Shown: positions 7,823-15,957 of the stretch, one piece after another
Numbering within the stretch: the first letter of the stretch is position 1
Layout: each line of letters opens with the position of its first letter
NCBI GenBank assembly: GCA_003851245.1
Contig: BHEP01000031.1
Location: 1 to 33,952 of the forward strand
DNA from: Bacteroidales bacterium
GTDB lineage: Bacteria; Bacteroidota; Bacteroidia; Bacteroidales; Azobacteroidaceae
Direction of reading: 5' to 3'
Length of the DNA: 33,952 nt
Program-made: the position numbers and the translations under genes
The notes under the pieces: generated by a model
Database searches by the model: none
What the model was told of the DNA's origin: nothing
The model's input: the letters and a program-made list of their open reading frames with translations, nothing else

Positions 7823-8779
7823 ATGGGCATTTTTAGTTTTTTCTCCAAAGATAAGAAAGAGAACTTAGACCAGAGTTTGTCTAAGACCAAGGATAGCATT
7901 TTTTCTAAGATAACAAGGATTGTTGCTGGTAAGTCTAAAGTAGACGAACTTGTACTGGACGATTTGGAGGAGGTGCTTATCACTTCTGATGTGGGCGTGG
8001 AAACGAGTTTGAAAATAATAGCTAAGATAGAAGCCCGTATTGCCAAGGATAAATATGTTAATTCAGAAGAGCTAAGTAGGGTTCTTAAGGAGGAGATTGC
8101 AGAATTGCTAACTGATCCGGAGATCACTGGTCTCGATCATTTTGAAGCTATTCCCCAAAATAAACCTCATGTAATTATGGTTGTCGGTGTCAATGGCGTT
8201 GGCAAGACCACCACTATAGGCAAATTAGCATATCACTTCAAGCAGGCAGGCAAAACTGTTTACCTGGGAGCGGCAGATACTTTTCGCGCAGCAGCTGTAG
8301 AGCAGTTGATGGTCTGGGGAGAGAGGGTAGGAGTGGAGGTGATACGGCAAAAGATGGGCTCAGACCCTGCTTCCGTGGCTTTTGATACCCTAAGTTCAGC
8401 ACTTAAAAATAATGCAGACATCGTTATTATCGATACCGCTGGGCGCTTGCATAACAAGGTAAATTTGATGAATGAGCTTACAAAGATAAAAAATGTGATG
8501 CAGAAGGTTGTGCCTAATGCGCCCCATGAAGTTCTTTTGGTATTGGACGGATCAACCGGACAAAATGCTTTTGAACAGGCAAAGCAATTTACAGCAGCCA
8601 CAGAGGTTACCGCCTTGGCCATTACTAAGCTTGATGGAACAGCAAAAGGAGGCGTTGTGATAGGCATCTCCGATCAATTCAAAATTCCAGTAATGTATAT
8701 TGGGCTAGGAGAAGGCTTAGAAGACCTTCAGGTATTTAATAAAAAAGAATTTGTAGACTCACTTTTTGGGAATAAATGA
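7823..8779 (+). CDS. ftsY: Signal recognition particle receptor FtsY
   Basis: 318 residues. FtsY is the membrane-associated GTPase that receives SRP-bound ribosomes and passes them to the Sec translocon. The short N-terminal region is basic and lacks the long acidic A domain of E. coli. The N domain covers about 25-100. The G domain has GVNGVGKT (122-129), the DTFRAAA insertion-box segment (152-158), DTAGR (204-208) and TKLD (268-271). The C-terminal GLGEGLEDLQVFNKKEFVDSLF is typical of FtsY and separates it from Ffh, which would carry an M domain. It overlaps rimO by four bases (ATGA), so the two are translationally coupled. Confidence 0.96.
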   Translation: MGIFSFFSKDKKENLDQSLSKTKDSIFSKITRIVAGKSKVDELVLDDLEEVLITSDVGVETSLKIIAKIEARIAKDKYVNSEELSRVLKEEIAELLTDPEITGLDHFEAIPQNKPHVIMVVGVNGVGKTTTIGKLAYHFKQAGKTVYLGAADTFRAAAVEQLMVWGERVGVEVIRQKMGSDPASVAFDTLSSALKNNADIVIIDTAGRLHNKVNLMNELTKIKNVMQKVVPNAPHEVLLVLDGSTGQNAFEQAKQFTAATEVTALAITKLDGTAKGGVVIGISDQFKIPVMYIGLGEGLEDLQVFNKKEFVDSLFGNK

Positions 8780-10071
8780 AAAAAAATAAGGTTGATATAA
8801 TAACACTGGGATGCTCAAAAAACTTGGTGGACTCGGAGCAATTGATGAGGCAATTCGTTGCCAATGGATATACTGTATCGCACGATCCCGTAGAGGTGGA
8901 TGGAGAAATAGTGGTTATCAACACCTGCGGGTTTATTAGCGATGCCAAAGAAGAATCTGTAAATATGATTCTCGAATTTGTAGAGGCTAAAAAGCAGAGG
9001 CGTATCAGCAAGCTGTTCGTTATGGGTTGCTTGTCTGAGAGATACCTCTTAGAATTGGAGGCAGAAATCCCTGAGGTCGACAAGTTTTACGGCAAATTCA
9101 ATTGGAAGCAATTGATACTAGACCTAGGAAAATCTTACCACAACGAGCTTTCTTCTGAAAGGATAATAACAACGCCTAAGCACTATGCGTATTTGAAAAT
9201 TGCCGAAGGCTGTAATCGAACATGTTCGTACTGCTCCATCCCCCTTATTACAGGAAAATACAAATCAAGAAGCATAGAGGAGATTGAAGCGGAGGTAAAA
9301 AAACTAGTTGCAGAGGGAGTTAAGGAATTTCAACTCATAGCACAAGACTTGACTTACTATGGCTTGGATTTATATAAAAAGGCCAATTTATCAGACTTGT
9401 TAGAACGAATTTCAGATATTGATGGCGTGGAGTGGATACGCCTGCATTATGCCTACCCCAATCATTTTCCAATGGATGTGTTGAGGGTGATGAGAGAGCG
9501 CCCCAATATTTGCAAGTACCTAGATATTGCCCTGCAGCATGCCAGCGACAAGATGCTGACACTTATGCGTCGCAATATTGGGCAGTCAGAAACAGTAGAA
9601 TTATTAAAAAAAATTCGAGAAGAGGTGCCAGGCATTCACCTGCGTACCACAATGATGCTTGGTCATCCAGGAGAAACGGCAGAAGATTTTCAGGAGCTGC
9701 TAAGTTTTGTGAAAGCAGTGAAGTTTGACAGGTTGGGAGCTTTCCCTTATTCTAATGAGGAGGGAACGTATTCATATGAGCATTACCAAGACAATATAGA
9801 CTCAGGCCTTAAGCAAGAGCGTATGGACGAATTGATGCATGTTCAAGAAGCTATTGCGCAAGATGTTAGTGACTCTAAGATAGGAGAAACTTTAAAGGTG
9901 ATAATTGACAGCGAAGAGGATGATTATTATGTGGGACGCACAGAATTTGACTCTCCCGAAGTTGACCCTGCGGTAATGATAAACAAGGATAAAGAATTGA
10001 AGGTAGGAGAGTTTTACCAAATTAAAATAGTAGGTACTCAATATTTTGATCTTTTGGGAGAAGCTATCTAA
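8776..10071 (+). CDS. rimO: Ribosomal protein S12 methylthiotransferase RimO
   Basis: 431 residues. RimO is a radical-SAM enzyme that adds a methylthio group to the conserved aspartate of ribosomal protein S12. The N-terminal UPF0004 domain carries the first cluster ligands Cys13 (LGCSKNLVDSE), Cys51 (NTCGF) and Cys85 (MGCLSERY). The radical-SAM motif is CNRTCSYCSIP, Cys146/150/153. A C-terminal TRAM-like domain follows about residue 365. The LGCSKNLVDSE signature favours RimO over MiaB. It overlaps the end of ftsY by four bases, and a 40-bp gap leads to the HU gene. Confidence 0.95.
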   Translation: MKKNKVDIITLGCSKNLVDSEQLMRQFVANGYTVSHDPVEVDGEIVVINTCGFISDAKEESVNMILEFVEAKKQRRISKLFVMGCLSERYLLELEAEIPEVDKFYGKFNWKQLILDLGKSYHNELSSERIITTPKHYAYLKIAEGCNRTCSYCSIPLITGKYKSRSIEEIEAEVKKLVAEGVKEFQLIAQDLTYYGLDLYKKANLSDLLERISDIDGVEWIRLHYAYPNHFPMDVLRVMRERPNICKYLDIALQHASDKMLTLMRRNIGQSETVELLKKIREEVPGIHLRTTMMLGHPGETAEDFQELLSFVKAVKFDRLGAFPYSNEEGTYSYEHYQDNIDSGLKQERMDELMHVQEAIAQDVSDSKIGETLKVIIDSEEDDYYVGRTEFDSPEVDPAVMINKDKELKVGEFYQIKIVGTQYFDLLGEAI

Positions 10072-10111
10072 GGGAGCAATTTTTATTAATATTATGTAAA
10101 AAAAAAACAAA

Positions 10112-10390
10112 ATGAATGCAGCAGAATTTACATCAGAATTGTCAAAAAGATTACGTAAGCAGAAATCAGAAGTAGCAGATTTGATAGAACATTCGGTACA
10201 GATAATTACTGAGCAGGTGATTGAGGATAATTCCGTTTCCATCTCCAACTTTGGTTCTTTTGAGTTAAAGAAAAGAGAAGAGCGCATAAATGTAAATCCC
10301 TCGACAGGAATAAAGATGCTCATTCCTCCCAAATTGGTAATTGCTTATAAAGTTTCCCCCTCATTAAAAGATAAAATAAAAGGAGATTGA
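10112..10390 (+). CDS. hup: HU family DNA-binding protein
   Basis: 92 residues, the usual length of HU/IHF proteins. Two N-terminal helices (AAEFTSELSKRLRKQKSEVADLIEHSVQ, residues 3-30) are followed by the beta core with ISNFGSFELKKREERINVNPSTGIKMLIPP, in which NPSTG corresponds to the NPxTG tip of the DNA-binding arm. It is a nucleoid-associated protein that bends DNA as a dimer. It lies four bases before a second HU-like gene, so the two are co-translated and could form a heterodimer; that is inference. It could equally be called an IHF subunit. Confidence 0.88.
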   Translation: MNAAEFTSELSKRLRKQKSEVADLIEHSVQIITEQVIEDNSVSISNFGSFELKKREERINVNPSTGIKMLIPPKLVIAYKVSPSLKDKIKGD

Positions 10391-10394
10391 AAAT

Positions 10395-11849
10395 ATGAAT
10401 GATAAAATCAAACTTCAAGAATTTATAAGCTTGTTGTCGGAAAGGGCTAAAATATCAAAAAAAGATGCGGACTTATTCTTGCGCGAGTTTTTTAATTTGA
10501 TGAGTGAAGGCCTTTTGACAAGCCAAGAGTTGAAAATAAAGAATCTGGGAACTTTTAAGTTATCAGATGTAAGTGAAAGAGAAAGTGTCAATGTGCGTAC
10601 AGGCGAGCGTGTTTTAATTGGCGCACATACGAAAGTAAGTTTTTCTCCAGCACTTTCTTTGAGTGCTAAGGTCAATGAGCCTTTTTCTCTTTTTGATTCT
10701 GTGCCCATAGATGAGGGTAGCAGCGAAGAGGTAGAACAAAAATCTTTGGTGGAAGATTATTTCGATAGCTTCCCAGGCGAAGAAAAAGACTCTAATACCG
10801 ACTTCGAAGTAGATTTGGTAAGTGAGGTCGGCGAATCAGATCACGATAAAGACGAGAATTATGACTCTCTTTTTGGTTCGTTTTCTGCATATCGCAATTC
10901 TAAAAATCCAGGGGCAGATAAAGAGGTGCCGGCAGTAGAAGAGGTCGTAGAGGAGACCGTATATATTGCAAAGAGTTTAGAGCCCGAGAATTTGGAGATT
11001 ACTAAAAAAGCCGAAAAAGCCGACTTGAAGGTCGAAGCAGTAGTTGAAGATCCTATTATAGAAAAAGAACAAGATAAGGAAAAATCAGAAGTTTTCGATG
11101 CCAGGCGAGCAAAAAGGGATGAGGATATACCCTTTAGTGATGTAGGGGCTGAGAATTATGAAAACTACCCAGCCTTTCCCGAGCCAGCACGTTTCCCCCT
11201 TGTTAATATCATTTTGACTTGTATGATTTTGTTCTTTGGTTTTGTTTCGGTGGTTTTATTTCAATATATTCGTCATGGGGGAGTGAACACAGGCTTTCCT
11301 TTTGCAGAAAACTTTATCGATGGTTTCGTGCTTAACTCTCAAGAGGGTGGGCTAGTGATGGAATCTTATCTTACTTCCACAGAAGTTCCTTTGCTAGAAT
11401 CAGAGACCTCTCCTTTGGAAGAAGTCTACGAGTCTTCCAAAGAATCCGAAGCCCTATTGCAAAGAGATAGCCTTACTGCAGCCTTGGCTGTTGCTGATGC
11501 CTTGCGAAGAGGAGAAGATATGAAGGAGGCTCAGCAAGATATACTCAAGGGAGAAAAAGAGCTTGCAAGAGAAACTCCAAAGGTAAGTCACGAGCAGCAA
11601 AACTCCAAAGAGAAGATGCGAACCTTAGAGCAAGGAGAGAGTTTGCGGATAATAGCCCTCGAAGAATATGGCAATAAGGTGTTTTGGGTATATATTTATG
11701 AGGAAAATAAAGACCAATTAAAAAACCCCAATCATGTATCTGTAGGAGTTAAATTGCGTATTGCTCCTGCAGCAAAATATGGAATAGATAAAAATAGTGC
11801 AAAATCTATAGAGAAGGCAAAGGCGCAGGTAAATAAATTGCTAGAGTAG
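10395..11849 (+). CDS. HU-like domain, acidic linker, transmembrane segment and LysM-like C-terminus
   Basis: 484 residues. Residues 1-95 are an HU/IHF-type fold (KISKKDADLFLREFFNLMSEGL, KIKNLGTFKLSDVSERESVNVRTGERVLIG), with VNVRTGE at the arm tip. Residues 100-265 are a long acidic, low-complexity linker. Residues 269-291 are one strongly hydrophobic segment (LVNIILTCMILFFGFVSVVLFQ). After another linker, residues about 408-460 look like a LysM domain (LEQGESLRIIALEEYGNKVFWVYIYEENK ... VGVKLRI). A cytoplasmic DNA-binding end and a periplasmic peptidoglycan-binding end are the simplest reading. It is four bases after the HU gene and a terminator follows, so the pair forms the end of the ftsY-rimO unit. 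The function is unknown. Confidence 0.8.
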   Translation: MNDKIKLQEFISLLSERAKISKKDADLFLREFFNLMSEGLLTSQELKIKNLGTFKLSDVSERESVNVRTGERVLIGAHTKVSFSPALSLSAKVNEPFSLFDSVPIDEGSSEEVEQKSLVEDYFDSFPGEEKDSNTDFEVDLVSEVGESDHDKDENYDSLFGSFSAYRNSKNPGADKEVPAVEEVVEETVYIAKSLEPENLEITKKAEKADLKVEAVVEDPIIEKEQDKEKSEVFDARRAKRDEDIPFSDVGAENYENYPAFPEPARFPLVNIILTCMILFFGFVSVVLFQYIRHGGVNTGFPFAENFIDGFVLNSQEGGLVMESYLTSTEVPLLESETSPLEEVYESSKESEALLQRDSLTAALAVADALRRGEDMKEAQQDILKGEKELARETPKVSHEQQNSKEKMRTLEQGESLRIIALEEYGNKVFWVYIYEENKDQLKNPNHVSVGVKLRIAPAAKYGIDKNSAKSIEKAKAQVNKLLE

Positions 11850-11851
11850 TC

Positions 11852-11887
11852 AAATTGACCTTTATAAATAAGGATTAATTTTTTTTA
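11852..11887 (+). terminator. Probable terminator after the HU-LysM gene
   Basis: A two-part stem (AAATT 11852-11856 with AATTT 11877-11881, and CCTT 11859-11862 with AAGG 11870-11873) is followed by eight T residues. The stem is weak and AT-rich, but its position after the last gene of the unit supports it. Confidence 0.5.
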
Positions 11888-11922
11888 ACTCAAAAAGTAT
11901 ATCAATAGCGGTATAACATTTA

Positions 11923-11930
11923 TATTTTTG
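11923..11930 (+). promoter_or_regulatory. Possible Bat operon promoter (-7 box)
   Basis: TATTTTTG fits TAnnTTTG exactly, between a terminator and moxR, with an expected leader of about 45 bases. No TTTG is seen at -33. Confidence 0.45.
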
Positions 11931-11982
11931 CAAATTGAACAGAGGTAAATTAGAATAAATAATAAAATAATCAATATTTCTT

Positions 11983-12978
11983 ATGAATCAAACAGTTGAT
12001 ATTCGAGAATTAAACGAAAGAATTGAAAGTAAGAGTGGTTTTATTGGAATGCTCACAAAGGGCATGGATCAAGTTATTGTAGGTCAAAAACATTTGATAG
12101 AGTCTCTTTTGATAGGTTTGTTGTCTGATGGACATATTCTCCTAGAGGGAGTGCCTGGATTGGCAAAGACCTTGGCAATTAAAACCTTAGGGAGTTTGAT
12201 TGATGCCAAATACAATAGAATTCAATTTACACCCGACTTATTGCCTGCAGATATTGTGGGAACGATGATTTATAGTCAGAAAAACGAAGAATTTTTGGTT
12301 AAGCATGGTCCTGTTTTTGCCAACTTTATTCTTGCCGACGAAATAAACCGCGCTCCAGCCAAGGTGCAGAGTGCCTTGTTGGAAGCCATGCAAGAAAGGC
12401 AGGTAACTATTGGAGAAACTACCTACAAGTTGCCAGAGCCATTTTTGGTGCTTGCCACGCAAAATCCAATAGAACAAGAGGGTACTTATCCTCTTCCAGA
12501 AGCTCAGATAGACCGTTTTATGCTAAAGGTAGTGATCAACTACCCTAAAAAAGAAGAAGAAAAACTGATTATTAGACAAAATATAAGCGGTCACAAGATT
12601 GATATAAAGCCAGTACTAACAAAGGATGAGATATTGGAGGCTAGAAAAATTGTTAGGGATGTTTATCTTGACGAGAAAATAGAAAAATATATTGTAGACA
12701 TAGTTTTTGCTACACGTTTCCCCAAAGAGCATAATTTGGAGGGCTTAGAGAACATGATTTCTTTTGGTGCTTCTCCTCGTGCCTCAATCAATTTGGCACT
12801 TGCCGCACGCGCATATGCCTTTATAAAAAGACGTGGCTATGTTATTCCCGAAGATATCCGTGCCGTTTGCCACGATGTGATGCGTCATCGTATTGGTTTA
12901 AGCTATGAGGCCGAGGCCAATAACCTTAGTGCCGATGAAATTATTAATGAAATATTGAATAAAGTAGAGGTGCCTTAA
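11983..12978 (+). CDS. moxR: MoxR family AAA+ ATPase
   Basis: 331 residues. MoxR ATPases act as chaperone-like remodelers and are usually encoded with von Willebrand factor A (VWA) proteins, as here. Walker A is GVPGLAKT (56-63), Walker B is ILADEINR (116-123), followed by APAKVQSALLEAMQERQVTIG and the sensor-1 region LATQNPIEQEGTYPLPEAQIDRF. The length is normal. It is the first gene of the Bat operon and is followed after 72 bp by the DUF58 gene. The substrate is probably one or more of the downstream VWA proteins (inference). Confidence 0.94.
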   Translation: MNQTVDIRELNERIESKSGFIGMLTKGMDQVIVGQKHLIESLLIGLLSDGHILLEGVPGLAKTLAIKTLGSLIDAKYNRIQFTPDLLPADIVGTMIYSQKNEEFLVKHGPVFANFILADEINRAPAKVQSALLEAMQERQVTIGETTYKLPEPFLVLATQNPIEQEGTYPLPEAQIDRFMLKVVINYPKKEEEKLIIRQNISGHKIDIKPVLTKDEILEARKIVRDVYLDEKIEKYIVDIVFATRFPKEHNLEGLENMISFGASPRASINLALAARAYAFIKRRGYVIPEDIRAVCHDVMRHRIGLSYEAEANNLSADEIINEILNKVEVP

Positions 12979-13008
12979 ATCAATGATTAATTGAGTGTCA
13001 TGATTCAA

Positions 13009-13042
13009 AATTATTAATTCGTAATTATTAATTCGTAATTAA
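13009..13042. repeat. AT-rich 14-bp tandem repeat before the DUF58 gene
   Basis: AATTATTAATTCGT occurs twice in tandem (13009-13022, 13023-13036) and a partial third copy AATTA follows. It fills most of the moxR-DUF58 gap. The function is unknown. Confidence 0.7.
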
Positions 13043-13050
13043 ATATATTT

Positions 13051-13920
13051 GTGGAGACGAGCGAACTACTAAAGAAAGTAAGACAAATAGAAATAAAAAC
13101 ACGAGGACTGTCGCGAAATATTTTCGCAGGACAGTATCATTCGGCTTTCAAAGGTCGAGGTATGGCTTTTTCGGAGGTTCGTGAATATAATTTCGGCGAC
13201 GACATACGTGATATTGATTGGAACGTGACAGCACGTTACTCCAAGCCCTACATCAAAATTTTTGAAGAAGAGCGCGAATTGACAGTGATGCTGCTTGTAG
13301 ATGTTTCGGGAAGTCGTAATTTTGGAACTGTCAATATTCTTAAAAAAGAAATGATGACAGAAATTGCCGCTACCTTGGCTTTTTCGGCAATTCAAAACAA
13401 CGATAAAATAGGTCTCGTCTTTTTTTCTGATAAGATAGAGAAATTTATTCCTCCCAAGAAAGGAAAAAAGCACATCCTCTATCTTATTAGGGAGCTTATT
13501 GATTTTCATCCTCAAAACACAGCTACCGATCTTTCTCAAGCATTAAAATACTTGACAAATGCTATAAAAAAACGCTGTACAGCTTTTCTTATTTCTGATT
13601 TTATATGCGGCACCGACTATAAGGATGCGCTAACTATTGCCAACAGGAAACATGATATGGTGGCAATTCAGGTGTATGATCAGCGCGAGGAGGCTATTCC
13701 CTCTGTGGGCTTAATGAAAATAAAAGATGCAGAAACAGGAGCAGAAAGGTGGATAGATACGTCTTCCAAAAAACTTAGATCTACCTATGAGAAATGGTGG
13801 AGTCAGAGGCAATTTGAAATGAATGAGGCATTCAATAAAAGCAGGGTAGATGCTGTGTCGGTTCGTTCGGATGAGGATTATGTGAAAGCCCTCATCGCTT
13901 TATTTGGCAAACGCAAGTGA
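13051..13920 (+). CDS. DUF58 domain protein with VWA-like fold
   Basis: 289 residues, starting at GTG; the N-terminus METSELLKKVRQIEIKTRGLS matches the usual start of these Bat-operon proteins, so the rare codon is accepted. The DUF58 signature SAFKGRGMAFSEVREYNFGDDIRDIDWNVTAR is at about 31-62. A metal-ion-dependent adhesion site-like motif DVSGS is at 84-88 in a VWA-type fold. No membrane segment is seen, so it is probably cytoplasmic. Its role in the MoxR-VWA system is not known in detail. It follows moxR and is 7 bp before the next gene. Confidence 0.92.
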   Translation: METSELLKKVRQIEIKTRGLSRNIFAGQYHSAFKGRGMAFSEVREYNFGDDIRDIDWNVTARYSKPYIKIFEEERELTVMLLVDVSGSRNFGTVNILKKEMMTEIAATLAFSAIQNNDKIGLVFFSDKIEKFIPPKKGKKHILYLIRELIDFHPQNTATDLSQALKYLTNAIKKRCTAFLISDFICGTDYKDALTIANRKHDMVAIQVYDQREEAIPSVGLMKIKDAETGAERWIDTSSKKLRSTYEKWWSQRQFEMNEAFNKSRVDAVSVRSDEDYVKALIALFGKRK

Positions 13921-13927
13921 TTGGATA

Positions 13928-14953
13928 ATGATGAATAAATATAGTATTAGAAAGAATAAAGATATAATTTTCGGAGTCTTTTTGTTTTTGTTGGGGCTAA
14001 TGTTCTCTATAGAAACAATTGCTCAGAAAACAATGATTAGAGTTTCCATAGACTCCTCGTCCATACTTATTGGCGAACAAACTCGCCTGCATTTAGAAGT
14101 GGTGAGTGATAAGGGGTCAGTCTTGCAATTGCCATATCTGAAGGATACAATTATGGCAGGAATAGAGATCGTAGAGACCCTTAAGCTCGATACGGTAGAC
14201 TTGGGCAATAATCGCCTTATGTTGAAACAGTATTATTTAATTACATCTTTTGATTCCGCCTTGTTTCTACTTCCCCCTTTTATGGTTATCGATGCACTTG
14301 TTAGTATTTATTCCAATGTCATTGGATTAAAGGTATCAACTTTGCCTGTGGATGTGGAGACGCAAAATTTTTACGATATAAAAAATGTTATAAGTCCCGA
14401 TTTCGTGTGGACAGATTATTTGATTTATCTATATATTTTTATTAGTCTTGCCATACTTCTTGGCCTAGGCTTCTATTTGTATTCTCGATACAAGAATAAA
14501 AAATCCTTAGTTCCTTTCAAGAAACGAGCGCCGGTTTTACCTCCTCATATATTGGCAATAAGGGAATTAGATCATATCAAAGCGCAGAAGCTTTGGCAGC
14601 AAGGCAAGCAAAAAGAATATCATTCCTTGCTTACGGATGCTTTACGCAAATATATAGAAGATAGATTTGGAGTTTCTGCCTTGGAGATGACAACGAGTGA
14701 AATTGTGGATGCCTTGGCATCAAGTCCTGAAATATCGTCGGTAAAAAATGATTTGAAACAAATCTTGGTATTGTCAGACTATGTCAAGTTTGCCAAGTTT
14801 AATCCCCTACCTGACGAAAATGATTTGAGCTTGCGAAATGCCTATCTTTTTGTAGATTCAACAAAGAGGGCGGTCGAAGAAGTTCCAGGAAATCCACTGC
14901 CACAGGAGGATTCTAAAGAGTCGGTGGCAGCATTAAAGAACAAACAAAATTGA
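13928..14953 (+). CDS. Bat-operon membrane protein (DUF4381-like)
   Basis: 341 residues from the ATG at 13928 (another ATG follows at 13931). An in-frame ATG at 13904 overlaps the DUF58 gene and would add eight non-signal residues, so it is less likely. The N-terminus is a signal peptide (IIFGVFLFLLGLMFSIETIAQ). A beta-rich periplasmic region follows, then one membrane helix near residues 160-183 (YLIYLYIFISLAILLGLGFYLYSRY). A cytoplasmic helical tail contains KLWQQGKQKEYHSLLTDALRKYIEDRFGVSALEMTTSEI, resembling DUF4381 and the tail of BatD. It occupies the place between DUF58 and batA that is usual in Bacteroidota operons. The function is unknown; a scaffold for the VWA proteins is possible. 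Confidence 0.75.
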   Translation: MMNKYSIRKNKDIIFGVFLFLLGLMFSIETIAQKTMIRVSIDSSSILIGEQTRLHLEVVSDKGSVLQLPYLKDTIMAGIEIVETLKLDTVDLGNNRLMLKQYYLITSFDSALFLLPPFMVIDALVSIYSNVIGLKVSTLPVDVETQNFYDIKNVISPDFVWTDYLIYLYIFISLAILLGLGFYLYSRYKNKKSLVPFKKRAPVLPPHILAIRELDHIKAQKLWQQGKQKEYHSLLTDALRKYIEDRFGVSALEMTTSEIVDALASSPEISSVKNDLKQILVLSDYVKFAKFNPLPDENDLSLRNAYLFVDSTKRAVEEVPGNPLPQEDSKESVAALKNKQN

Positions 14954-14960
14954 TTTAACA

Positions 14961-15944
14961 ATGATTTTTGCACATCCCAATTATTTTTTTTTATTGCTTC
15001 TGCTTGTTCCCATCATCGCATGGTATTTTTATAAATTACGTAAATCGCAGGCTAGTTTACAAATCTCGGCATCTCAAGGCTTTGACAAAGCTCCTGTTTC
15101 GTATAAGGTATACCTTCGCCATCTGCCCTTTGTTTTGCGAATTGGAGTTTTGGGGCTTTTGATTGTTGTTTTGGCTAGGCCACAATCGTCCAATAGCTGG
15201 CATAACTCTACTACCGAGGGTATTGACATTGTGTTGTCGATAGATGTTTCCACATCGATGTTGGCAGAAGATTTAAAGCCCAATCGTTTGGGAGCCTCCA
15301 AGGATGTTGCGGCATCCTTTATTAAAAGTCGACCAAACGACAATATTGGACTGGTAGTTTTTGCTGGCGAAAGCTTTACCCAATGCCCCTTGACTACAGA
15401 TCATGTAGTTTTGTTGAATCTTCTCAATGATTTGCAATGTGGAATGATTGAAGATGGAACCGCCATAGGTCATGGATTGGCAACCTCCGTTCAGAGGCTT
15501 AAGGAGAGCCAAGCGAAATCTAAAGTCATTATTTTGCTTACCGACGGATCAAATAATAGGGGCGAAATATCTCCAGTTACGGCAGCCGAAATAGCGCGAA
15601 CTTTTGGTGTGAGGGTCTATACCGTTGCCGTAGGAACCAAAGGCACTGCACCCTATCCTTTTCAAACAGCCATGGGTATTCAATATCAAAATGTGCCTGT
15701 TGAAATTGACGAGCAAACACTAACAAAAATTGCAGATATAACCGGTGGAAAATATTTTAGAGCAACCAATAATAAGGCACTCAAAGAAATTTATCAAGAA
15801 ATAGACCTTCTGGAAAAAACAAAAATAAGTGTTCAAGAATACAGTAAAAAACAGGAGGAATACCTGCTTTTTGCACTTATTGCCTTGTTGATATTATTGC
15901 TAGAGATTTTGTTGAGAAATACACTTTTAAGAAACATTCCATAA
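14961..15944 (+). CDS. batA: BatA, VWA-domain membrane protein
   Basis: 327 residues. N-terminal membrane helices at about 8-25 and 56-72 (LPFVLRIGVLGLLIVVLARPQ) are followed by a VWA domain from about 88, with an intact metal-ion-dependent adhesion site: DVSTS (95-99), a conserved Thr in the CPLTTDH segment, and the TDGSNNRGEI loop. A C-terminal helix (YLLFALIALLILLLEILL) closes the protein. The name comes from the Bacteroides aerotolerance operon; the biochemical role is still unclear. It is 7 bp after the preceding gene and 13 bp before batB. Confidence 0.93.
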   Translation: MIFAHPNYFFLLLLLVPIIAWYFYKLRKSQASLQISASQGFDKAPVSYKVYLRHLPFVLRIGVLGLLIVVLARPQSSNSWHNSTTEGIDIVLSIDVSTSMLAEDLKPNRLGASKDVAASFIKSRPNDNIGLVVFAGESFTQCPLTTDHVVLLNLLNDLQCGMIEDGTAIGHGLATSVQRLKESQAKSKVIILLTDGSNNRGEISPVTAAEIARTFGVRVYTVAVGTKGTAPYPFQTAMGIQYQNVPVEIDEQTLTKIADITGGKYFRATNNKALKEIYQEIDLLEKTKISVQEYSKKQEEYLLFALIALLILLLEILLRNTLLRNIP

Positions 15945-15957
15945 TTATAGCCTACTT

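Noticed and set aside
9335..9728. Open frames on both strands inside rimO
   Set aside because: The rimO frame is complete, with all radical-SAM residues; the others are out-of-frame shadows.
13044..13051. TATATTTG promoter-like box at the DUF58 start
   Set aside because: It overlaps the GTG start codon, so transcription from it would miss the start; probably a chance match in AT-rich DNA.
13904..13927. Upstream ATG for the Bat-operon membrane protein
   Set aside because: It overlaps the DUF58 gene and would place eight residues before a good signal peptide; the ATG at 13928 is a better start.
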